DNA of 64,000 bases from Bin5 sp965207495 (lineage in GTDB: Bacteria; Chloroflexota; Anaerolineae; Caldilineales; Caldilineaceae). The translations under genes were made by a program, and so were the position numbers. Under the pieces are notes generated by a model. It was not told the origin of the DNA. It was given only the letters and a program-made list of their open reading frames with translations, and made no database searches. The DNA is taken from contig OZ242287.1 in assembly GCA_965207495.1 (NCBI GenBank), positions 4,836,001-4,900,000 on the forward strand, read 5' to 3'. Positions 25,310 to 31,871 of this stretch are shown piece by piece. Position 1 is the first letter of the stretch. Each line of letters opens with the position of its first letter.

Positions 25310-25999
25310 ATGCAAAACATAGATGCTCTGAAGCGGCAGGCAGCCGAAGCTGCTGTGGCGCATGTTGAGTCCGGGATGGTCGTGGGGCTGGGCGCGGGGA
25401 GTACGGCGTTGAAGGCGCTCGAATGTATCGCGGAGCGCCTGGCAGTGGGCAGGCTCACAGGGATTCTCGGCGTCCCCAGTTCGGAACAGGTGGCCGCAGA
25501 CGCGCGGCGGCTGGCCATTCCGCTGACGACCCTGGATTGCCATCCACGCATCGACCTGACGATTGACGGCGCTGACGAGGTAGACCCCCAGCTGCGCGTC
25601 ATCAAAGGCGGCGGCGGCGCGCTGCTGCGGGAGAAGATCGTTGCCCAGGCCAGCGAGCGGGAGATGATTATCGTCGACGGGAGCAAGCTTTCTGAGCGAC
25701 TGGGCGCGAAGTGGGCGCTGCCGGTGGAAGTGCTTTCCTTTGGTCTGCGGGCCCATTCGGAGTACATCGAGCGGCTTGGCGCTGCCGTGCAGGTGCGGAC
25801 GAGGCCGGACGGCAGTCATTTTCGGACGGACAGCGACAATTTGATCCTCGACTGTCAGTTCGGTCCTATAGAAGACCCGGAGTGCATTGCCAGCGCGTTG
25901 GAGAGACGGGCCGGAATCGTTGAGCACGGCCTATTTATCGACCTGGTGACGGACTTGATCGTCGCCAGCCCCACGGGCACACAGCATCAATCCCGATAA
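25310..25999 (+). CDS. rpiA: ribose-5-phosphate isomerase A
   Basis: Interconverts ribose 5-phosphate and ribulose 5-phosphate, 229 aa, normal length. GMVVGLGAGSTALKAL (substrate loop), DLTIDGADEVDPQL with the catalytic Asp pair, and VIKGGGGALLREKIVA with the catalytic Glu/Lys are intact. GSKLSERLG completes the family pattern. The ATG at 25310 lacks a visible ribosome site. With ppgK, tal and pgi it makes a compact glucose-entry and pentose phosphate cluster on one strand. A bulged 12-bp hairpin at 26095-26132 lies between it and the convergent LysM gene. Confidence 0.96.
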   Translation: MQNIDALKRQAAEAAVAHVESGMVVGLGAGSTALKALECIAERLAVGRLTGILGVPSSEQVAADARRLAIPLTTLDCHPRIDLTIDGADEVDPQLRVIKGGGGALLREKIVAQASEREMIIVDGSKLSERLGAKWALPVEVLSFGLRAHSEYIERLGAAVQVRTRPDGSHFRTDSDNLILDCQFGPIEDPECIASALERRAGIVEHGLFIDLVTDLIVASPTGTQHQSR

Positions 26000-26094
26000 C
26001 TGAACATAGTATTTGACCGGGCAGGCGACAGGCCTTTGCGCTATGCGGCGCTGGGCGCGTTTGGTGTCTCGCTTGCTCGTTGCAAGCGGGCGCG

Positions 26095-26132
26095 GCTGCC
26101 TTCCCGCGATCGGATGGCGGGCGGGAGGCAGC
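26095..26132. terminator. hairpin between convergent genes
   Basis: GCTGCCTTCCCGC (26095-26107) pairs with GCGGGAGGCAGC (26121-26132) with one bulged T and a 13-base loop. No T-run on either side, so it is a weak or factor-assisted stop. A smaller GCTTGC/GCAAGC hairpin lies just before it (26071-26087). Confidence 0.45.
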
Positions 26133-26145
26133 GAAAGAAGAGGAC

Positions 26146-27132
26146 TCAGGGACCCGTTTGCGGGATGATCAGTTGATCGCCGACGCGGAGCAGATCGGCG
26201 TTGGAGATGTTGTTGGCCGCCATGAGCGCGTCTACCGTGACGTCAAACTGTTGGGCGATGCCGAGGAGGGTGTCCCCTTCCTGCACGGTGTAGAGCGTCT
26301 GGTTCAAGACGCTGACGTCGGCGGCGGACAGGCCGGGGATGAGAAGAACGGTATCCACTCTCACGACATGTGGATTGGTGATCGTGTTGCTGTTGAAGGC
26401 GATCAGTTCGGGGACGGTAACGTTGTATCGGTCGGCGATGGATGCCAGGGTTTCGCCGGGGCGGACTGTGTGGGTGCCCACTCTCCTGGACAGGGCGGGA
26501 TCGGCGGCGCCCGTCTGTGCGCCCGATTGTTCGGAGGAAGCGCTGGCACTGGGAATCAGTAGCTCCTGGCCAATGGTGATGCTGTGCTCGTCGCGCAGGT
26601 TGTTGAGACTGAGGATTTGGCTCAAGGATACGTCGTAGCGAAGCGCGATCGACAGTAGCGTATCGCCCTCTTGAACCGTGTATTGGAATGGCTCGGGGGT
26701 GGGCGTGGGGATGCCTTCGGGCGTAGTCAGGCCGGGCACATAGGGCATACGAAGCACCTGCCCCACTTGGAGCGCGTCGGTGGTGAGCAGATTCATCTCT
26801 CGAATTCTCTGGATCTCCGTACCGAATTTATCCGAAATTGTGGAGAGCGTATCACCCGGTCTGACTTCGTAGGTGACGGTGGTCGGTACCGGCGTGTCTT
26901 CGGGAGTCGGCAAGGGCGTTTCGGTTGCCGGTGGTTGCGGCGTATCCGGTTCCATTACAACCGGTTCCTCTTGCGGCGGCCCCAAGGAGTTGCCGACCTC
27001 CTCGGCCACGCGTTCACGGGTACATGCGGAGAGCAGGAGAATTGCCGCCAGCGCCAGAATGACGCCGGACATCCGCATCGGGATTATTGATTGCGCTGCT
27101 GCTCTGTCATGTGAGCGCGACTGCGTGCCCAT
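26146..27132 (-). CDS. lipoprotein with four LysM domains
   Basis: 328 aa. The N-terminus carries a basic region, a hydrophobic stretch VILALAAILLLSAC with a lipobox Cys at residue 37, then a Pro/Thr/Glu-rich linker and four LysM repeats, each starting (T/Y)(Y/H)TV-EGDTL or a close variant (VRPGDTLSTI, VQEGDTLLSI, VRPGETLASI, VQEGDTLLGI) and ending VGQ-L-IP. LysM modules bind N-acetylglucosamine polymers, so the protein should hold to peptidoglycan or another cell-surface glycan. No catalytic domain is attached. ATG at 27132 has GGAG seven bases upstream; the longer open frame upstream is not signal-like. Stand-alone gene, convergent with rpiA. Confidence 0.92.
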   Translation of the reverse strand: MGTQSRSHDRAAAQSIIPMRMSGVILALAAILLLSACTRERVAEEVGNSLGPPQEEPVVMEPDTPQPPATETPLPTPEDTPVPTTVTYEVRPGDTLSTISDKFGTEIQRIREMNLLTTDALQVGQVLRMPYVPGLTTPEGIPTPTPEPFQYTVQEGDTLLSIALRYDVSLSQILSLNNLRDEHSITIGQELLIPSASASSEQSGAQTGAADPALSRRVGTHTVRPGETLASIADRYNVTVPELIAFNSNTITNPHVVRVDTVLLIPGLSAADVSVLNQTLYTVQEGDTLLGIAQQFDVTVDALMAANNISNADLLRVGDQLIIPQTGP

Positions 27133-27286
27133 CGGTTTTCTCCACTTCTGGAAACAAACTGCCCGACTTGTGCGGGCGGAAATCTGGAAGTCCGAGCCAG
27201 GAGGGCCACTGCAACTGCCCCTGGGCTCTGTCGTGTGTTTTCTGCCTACGGGGAACGGACAGAAGACGGCATAAAGTTTAGACCAA

Positions 27287-27310
27287 ATGCCAATGGAAGC
27301 TAATTGGCAT
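27287..27310. promoter_or_regulatory. perfect inverted repeat upstream of the LysM gene
   Basis: ATGCCAAT (27287-27294) and ATTGGCAT (27303-27310) form an 8-bp inverted repeat around 8 bases, about 155 bases upstream of the LysM ATG. Could be an operator. The rest of 27133-27668 holds no gene, only AT-richer sequence and a REP-like motif. Confidence 0.4.
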
Positions 27311-27507
27311 ATTGAATGATAGCACACGCAAAAATGCACGGCAAGCAGTTTTGGATTTTGGTGCAGAGCAGTTTTTTGTTAGGGCATTGCCAGATCGGGA
27401 TTCGATGACAGGCAGTGGCAGAATTTATCAGCCATTCCTTTCCTTGGAAGCGGTGGACAGGCGCAAGGTCTGTTCGTAAGTGAGTGCAGGTTGATTTGGG
27501 GGTGCGT

Positions 27508-27529
27508 GGGCAGGCACAAGGCATGCCCC
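27508..27529. repeat. second copy of the GGGCAGGC palindromic motif
   Basis: Same layout as 16697-16718, GGGCAGGC-ACAAG-GCATGCCC followed by CTAC, with one mismatch in the stem. Lies in the gap between the divergent LysM and propeller genes. Confidence 0.6.
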
Positions 27530-27668
27530 TACCGCAACTGTGGGAGGAGATGAACCAATCGTAAGAGAACGGTCCGAAAACGTTCCGACAGATGGCCGGA
27601 AGATTGTCCGGGAAAAAAGTACAATCATGGCATCGAAAGTTTGAGACGAAGGTTGAGGAGGGCAGGCC

Positions 27669-28889
27669 ATGATTTTGAGAATACTTTTGACAGGAACGAC
27701 GCTGGTGCTGCTGGCCCTTGTGGCTTCTATTGGCGCGGCGGCAGGTTCTGGGCCGAGAAGCGTCTCGATCACCGAGTTGGAGAATGTTCGCGCGTATGCG
27801 GCGGCTGCGCAGGTGGACGGGCGCAGCTATGCGGTAGATGACGGACGGCTCTATGGAGGGGTCAACGGGGCCTGGGAGCAGCTGCCGACGCCGCGCGGTG
27901 TGATCGTCAACGCAGTCGCGGTGGACAGTTTGGACCCGGACACTGTTTTCATCGGCGCGGGCAACAGGCTCAGTGTCTATGTCTCGCGCGACGGCGGTGA
28001 GGAGTGGAAGGCATACTCGCTGGATTCGGACTTCATTGGCGGCGTTACGGCTGTAGCCTTTGACGCGTTCAACAGGGTGCTGTATGTGGGCACGGTATCA
28101 GACGGCGTCTACCGGCTGCGGGACATCGGGGCCGGGCCGGGACAGGGCCTGGCTGCGAGCGGGCATCTGCTGTTGGAGGAGCCGGTTCTGGAGATCGCAG
28201 TTGACAACACGGGAGCGGGGCTGGCCTTTGTACGCACGCCTGAGAATTTGTATCGGGCGGAGGCTTACGGTCTGCGGTGGGTCGTTGTGGACGGTCTGAC
28301 AGGTTCGCCGACGGCCGTTGCGGTTAGCGACACGTCGCCGCCGCGGGTCTATGCGGGTACGGCGGGCGGGGGCGTGCTCGTGAGCCGGGACGGCGCGGCA
28401 TGGCGGCCGGTCAATCAGGGGTTGGGCGGCATGGATGAGAGCCAGCTTGTGATCAGCGACGTGGTGGTGGACCCGGCGCAGGCAGGGGTCCTGTATGCCG
28501 CGACGGGCGCCTCGGAGATTGACGAACTGCGGGGATTGTCCGGCATGGTGGCGATGAGCATTGACGGCGGCAGCCATTGGGAGCGTTTGGCACAGCTGGA
28601 GAACGCGCAGGTGGCGGAGCTGTTGCCTGTGACGGGGCGGAGAGGGCTGGTCTACGCGCTTACGACTGCCAGCCGGACACCGCTTTCAGTAGGCATGGAG
28701 CCACCGCTGGCGATGCAGGAAAGGGGCGGCTTGCGAGAAAGAGGTCTCAGAAGCCCCGGGGTGCTGGCCTGGATCCTGGCGGGGCATGCCAGCGCTGCGC
28801 TCGTAATTCTGGGTGTTAGCGAATTCAGAGCAGGAGGCCGAAGGCGGGTCGAAACGGCCTATGGGATGCGCGCTGTTCAGGCCGGGTGA
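27669..28889 (+). CDS. exported protein with BNR/propeller-like repeats, unknown function
   Basis: 406 aa. Starts with a hydrophobic signal segment (MILRILLTGTTLVLLALVASIGAAAG). The body has repeating units of the type VYVSRDGGEEWKAYS, LVSRDGAAWRPVNQG and MSIDGGSHWERLAQL, i.e. Asp-box (S-x-D-G-x-x-W) repeats at the corners of a beta-propeller as in sialidases and photosystem-assembly-type proteins; catalytic residues of a sialidase are not evident. Near the C-terminus VLAWILAGHASAALVILGV may be a membrane anchor. Probably a surface or secreted propeller; ligand unknown. ATG with GAGGAGG-like sequence upstream. Followed by a hairpin at 28948-28977. Confidence 0.75.
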   Translation: MILRILLTGTTLVLLALVASIGAAAGSGPRSVSITELENVRAYAAAAQVDGRSYAVDDGRLYGGVNGAWEQLPTPRGVIVNAVAVDSLDPDTVFIGAGNRLSVYVSRDGGEEWKAYSLDSDFIGGVTAVAFDAFNRVLYVGTVSDGVYRLRDIGAGPGQGLAASGHLLLEEPVLEIAVDNTGAGLAFVRTPENLYRAEAYGLRWVVVDGLTGSPTAVAVSDTSPPRVYAGTAGGGVLVSRDGAAWRPVNQGLGGMDESQLVISDVVVDPAQAGVLYAATGASEIDELRGLSGMVAMSIDGGSHWERLAQLENAQVAELLPVTGRRGLVYALTTASRTPLSVGMEPPLAMQERGGLRERGLRSPGVLAWILAGHASAALVILGVSEFRAGGRRRVETAYGMRAVQAG

Positions 28890-28947
28890 AGGAGATGGTT
28901 GGATGCAGTTCAGATAAGGGGGCTTTCGGGCCCTGCGGCAGCAGTGC

Positions 28948-28979
28948 GAAGGCGCCCGCTCCCCCGTGGGCGTCTTCTT
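28948..28979 (+). terminator. putative intrinsic terminator
   Basis: GAAGGCGCCC (28948-28957) and GGGCGTCTTC (28968-28977), a 10-bp stem with one G-U pair and a 10-base loop, then TT. The T-run is short. It lies 58 bases after the propeller gene; the remaining sequence up to 29172 shows no gene. Confidence 0.5.
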
Positions 28980-29172
28980 GATCTGTAGTGCTTCACAGTA
29001 TAGTGGGCCGTCGCCGTTACAAGCTCGTTACCTGCTTTGGATCAGGTCTGAAAGGAGCAGCGTGTCTTCCATTGATAGAGAGTTCTGCCGGCCCCGGCTC
29101 AATCCCTGAATAGGGGCCGACGAGAAATCGCGAACGACTTGGGTCGAAAACCGGGCCGTTGCTGGGCGTGCG

Positions 29173-29934
29173 CTAGCGCAGCTGTGGGAAAGCTGATGCT
29201 ATGGTCAGGCCGGCAAAGAGGAGCAGCATCAGGAAGGCTCTGCCGCCTGAAAGGAGGAACAGAATTCCCCACGGGGCCACGCCCAGGATGATGCCGGTGA
29301 TGGCCATGTGGGGCAGTTTGCGACCGCGGCGGTTGCCGACTGCGCTGCGAATGATGCGAGCAACGAGCGTTCCGGCACCGGAGCCGATAATGAAAGCGAT
29401 GAAGAACCCGAAAAAGCCGATGCTGCCGAGAAGAAAGCCAACGATCGGGGCGACGATCAGGGTAAGTACAAAGCCAACGGCGAGGGCGACGATGTTATCG
29501 CGGCCCAGGGCATTGAAGTAGATGTTCTGCTGCTCGCGTACACATTGGTTGCAGCGGTAGCCGACGGGGGTGCGCACGGCGCAGGAGACGCAGATCGGTT
29601 TCCCGCATTTATTGCAGCGCAGGAGGGTTTCCCGATCGGGGTGGTTGGCGCAGGTCAGGGTCTCGGGTTCGCCGTCGCTGCCTACCTGGATGGGGGCGGG
29701 TCTGCCGTCGTAGATGGCGCGGCGGGCGGGATCACCGAGGATTTCATAGGCTTTATCGACGGCGGCCAGCTTTTGCTCGGCGTAGGCCCGGTCTGCGGCG
29801 GATTCCAGCGTTTCGGGCTGGTACAGTTTTTGCAGCCGGTTGTATTGCTGCGCGATTTCCTCTTGATCGGCGTTTTCACGTAGATCGAGGGTGCGGTAGA
29901 GCTCCTTGTCGGGTTGGTTGGATTCTTCAGACAT
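29173..29934 (-). CDS. membrane protein with degenerate J-domain and zinc-ribbon/B-box-like module
   Basis: 253 aa. Residues about 10-75 have the helix pattern of a J-domain and end AYEILGDPARRAIYDG, yet the HPD motif that stimulates DnaK is replaced by YQPE (RLQKLYQPETL). Next comes a cysteine/histidine module, CANHPDRETLLRCNKCG with ICVSCAVRTPVGYRCNQC, like a B-box or double zinc ribbon. The last 110 residues hold three or four membrane helices. This order (J-like, zinc, membrane) is seen in uncharacterised Chloroflexota proteins as far as I recall; function unknown. It is followed upstream by nadK on the same strand with a 55-base gap. Confidence 0.8.
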   Translation of the reverse strand: MSEESNQPDKELYRTLDLRENADQEEIAQQYNRLQKLYQPETLESAADRAYAEQKLAAVDKAYEILGDPARRAIYDGRPAPIQVGSDGEPETLTCANHPDRETLLRCNKCGKPICVSCAVRTPVGYRCNQCVREQQNIYFNALGRDNIVALAVGFVLTLIVAPIVGFLLGSIGFFGFFIAFIIGSGAGTLVARIIRSAVGNRRGRKLPHMAITGIILGVAPWGILFLLSGGRAFLMLLLFAGLTIASAFPQLR

Positions 29935-29989
29935 CGGAATTCGCTTTCTACTATTTCACGGGCCTCCGGCGAGGGGCGCTGAGTGAGCG

Positions 29990-30865
29990 TCACGCAGATA
30001 ATTTCAGCTTGTCCATCAGGGTCTGGTAGAAGTAGCTGCGCGGGCGAAGTCGAATGAAGCGGGCCTGATAGGGGCTGCTGTCGACAACGATTTCGTCCGA
30101 GTCGTCTACTTCGACTTCGAACTGGCCGTCCACAGTGAGCATGGCGGAGTGATCGCTGTAGACGCGCAGTCGCACTTCGGTGCCTTCGGAGAGGACGACG
30201 GCGCGGTCCATGCTCATGTGGGGGGCGACGGGGATCACGAGGATATTACGCAGTTCGGGCGGCAGGATTGGCCCGCCAGCTGCGAGGGCGTAGGCGGTGC
30301 TGCCGGTGGCGGTACTGACGATGAGGCCGTCACAGGTATAGGTGGTGAGGTAGCCGTCGTCGAGGCTGGCGCTGACGCGGACGATGCGGGCGAGGCTGCC
30401 GCGGCTGAGAACGACATCGTTGAGGGCATCGAAGGTGCAGCGGACGGTGCGTTCGGCGCCGTTGGAGGCGGCCTTTTCGACTATGGCTCTCACCATGAGG
30501 CGCTCTTCGATCCAATAGTCGCCTTCGAGCAGTTTTTCCAGGGGAGATGACCAGTCCTGGGGAAAAATTTCAGCCAGAAAGCCAAGCCTGCCCATCTTTA
30601 CGCCCAGCATGGGAACGTTGGAGGCGGCGCCGAGCCGGGCGGCCCGCAGCATAGTGCCGTCGCCGCCGAGGGTGATCAGCAGGTCGGTGTCGGGGAGTCT
30701 GGATTTAATGACTTCGGCATCCCAGGCGGAGTGGCGCCAGGTTTCATTCACACCGGCGCTTCGCAGAAACTGTTCCATCTGGCTTGCCAGATCGAGCGAT
30801 TCCGGTTTGCGCGGGTGGTGCAGGATGCCGATGCGTTGAAATGGGCAGCTTGCGTCGTCCGTCAT
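29990..30865 (-). CDS. nadK: NAD kinase
   Basis: Makes NADP+ from NAD+ using ATP or polyphosphate, 291 aa. The diagnostic GGDGT motif is present as LITLGGDGTMLRAAR (about residue 60), with NDVVLSRG in the middle and CDGLIVSTATGSTAYALAAGGP near residue 175, which together form the NAD-binding and catalytic site. MGRLGFLAEI is also conserved. The ATG at 30865 diverges from the metallophosphoesterase; a promoter is proposed at 30933-30960. The J-domain-like gene is downstream and may share its transcript. Cytoplasmic. Confidence 0.96.
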   Translation of the reverse strand: MTDDASCPFQRIGILHHPRKPESLDLASQMEQFLRSAGVNETWRHSAWDAEVIKSRLPDTDLLITLGGDGTMLRAARLGAASNVPMLGVKMGRLGFLAEIFPQDWSSPLEKLLEGDYWIEERLMVRAIVEKAASNGAERTVRCTFDALNDVVLSRGSLARIVRVSASLDDGYLTTYTCDGLIVSTATGSTAYALAAGGPILPPELRNILVIPVAPHMSMDRAVVLSEGTEVRLRVYSDHSAMLTVDGQFEVEVDDSDEIVVDSSPYQARFIRLRPRSYFYQTLMDKLKLSA

Positions 30866-30932
30866 GTCAAGTAATCTTTCTCAAGCTAAGTGGTACTGAA
30901 ACGGCTAACAGTATCGATATGCGTATATTCAA

Positions 30933-30960
30933 ATAATACATGTGACCGTTTGAGGTCAAA
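30933..30960 (-). promoter_or_regulatory. putative nadK promoter
   Basis: Minus strand TTTGAC (30960-30955), 16 bases, TATTAT (30938-30933, 5/6). Start near 30926, leader about 60 bases. It overlaps, back to back, the promoter of the divergent metallophosphoesterase. Confidence 0.5.
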
Positions 30961-30987
30961 TCCGGCCTGTGTTAATATGCGAATATG
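30950..30987 (+). promoter_or_regulatory. putative leaderless promoter of the metallophosphoesterase
   Basis: TTGAGG (30950-30955), 17 bases, TAATAT (30973-30978) preceded by TGT as an extended -10. The expected +1 is base 30985, the A of the start codon. No ribosome site is present between the -10 and the ATG, consistent with a leaderless message. Confidence 0.5.
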
Positions 30988-31779
30988 CGCGTATTGATCA
31001 TTTCCGACATTCATGCAAACTTTGTCGCCCTGGAAACGGTGATGTCCGATGCTGCGAACCGTTTCGATGCGATCTGGTGTTTGGGCGACGTGGTCGGCTA
31101 CGGACCGGCGCCGAATGAGTGCATAGACTTTGTCCGGGCCGAGGCGGACCTGTGCGTCATCGGCAACCATGATTGTGCGGTGTTGGCGCGCCCGGGCTTG
31201 GATATTCAGTATTTCAACCCCTTGGCGCGGGCGGCCGTTGAATGGACGCAAGGCGAGCTAAACGAAACAAGTCGTAAATTCCTCGACAGTTTACCAGCGA
31301 AACCTCTTGAACCCGAAGGCGCGGACAGTTTGATCATTACGCACGCGAGCCCTCGCGAGCCGGTGTCGGAATATGTGCAGTCACCGGAGATCGCCTTGGA
31401 AAACTTTGCCCATTTTGAGACAAAGATGTGTCTGGTGGGTCACACGCACAAACCGGCGATCTACCGCTGGCAGCTGAGAAAGATATTTTCCAGGCGCGGC
31501 AGTCGGAACGGCATTCCTGTGACAGTCGATTATCTGAGGCCCTATGAAGGGCAAAAAGTGCGCCTGGAATTAACGGACCTGGAGCGCCTGATCCTCAATC
31601 CCGGCAGTGTGGGACAGCCAAGGGACAACGATCCGAGAGCCGCCTACGCTTTGCTGGATTTGGAGGAGCTGACTTGGGAGCAGCGCCGGGTAGCGTATCC
31701 CATAGATCTGACGCAGAGCCAAATGCGAGTTGCCAAGCTGCCGCGTCGGTTGATCGACCGCCTGACATTTGGAAGTTAA
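30985..31779 (+). CDS. calcineurin-like metallophosphoesterase
   Basis: 264 aa, di-metal phosphoesterase of the YfcE/MJ0936-like class. All motif blocks are present: ISDIHANFVAL (DxH), CLGDVVGYGP (GDxxGYGP), VIGNHDCAVL (GNHD), ITHASPR and VGHTHKPAIYRW (GHTH). The substrate could be a phosphodiester, cyclic nucleotide or protein phosphate; the sequence does not decide. NPGSVGQPRDNDPRAAYALLD is typical of this subgroup. The ATG at 30985 has no ribosome site but sits at the predicted transcription start. Divergent from nadK. Confidence 0.92.
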   Translation: MRVLIISDIHANFVALETVMSDAANRFDAIWCLGDVVGYGPAPNECIDFVRAEADLCVIGNHDCAVLARPGLDIQYFNPLARAAVEWTQGELNETSRKFLDSLPAKPLEPEGADSLIITHASPREPVSEYVQSPEIALENFAHFETKMCLVGHTHKPAIYRWQLRKIFSRRGSRNGIPVTVDYLRPYEGQKVRLELTDLERLILNPGSVGQPRDNDPRAAYALLDLEELTWEQRRVAYPIDLTQSQMRVAKLPRRLIDRLTFGS

Positions 31780-31871
31780 GGTACTCCTAGACTGCAATTG
31801 CGTTACTCAGGGTAGACGAGAACGGATTCACACTCTTTGCCGTAGCCTCTCATAATACTTCTGCCAGTTCC

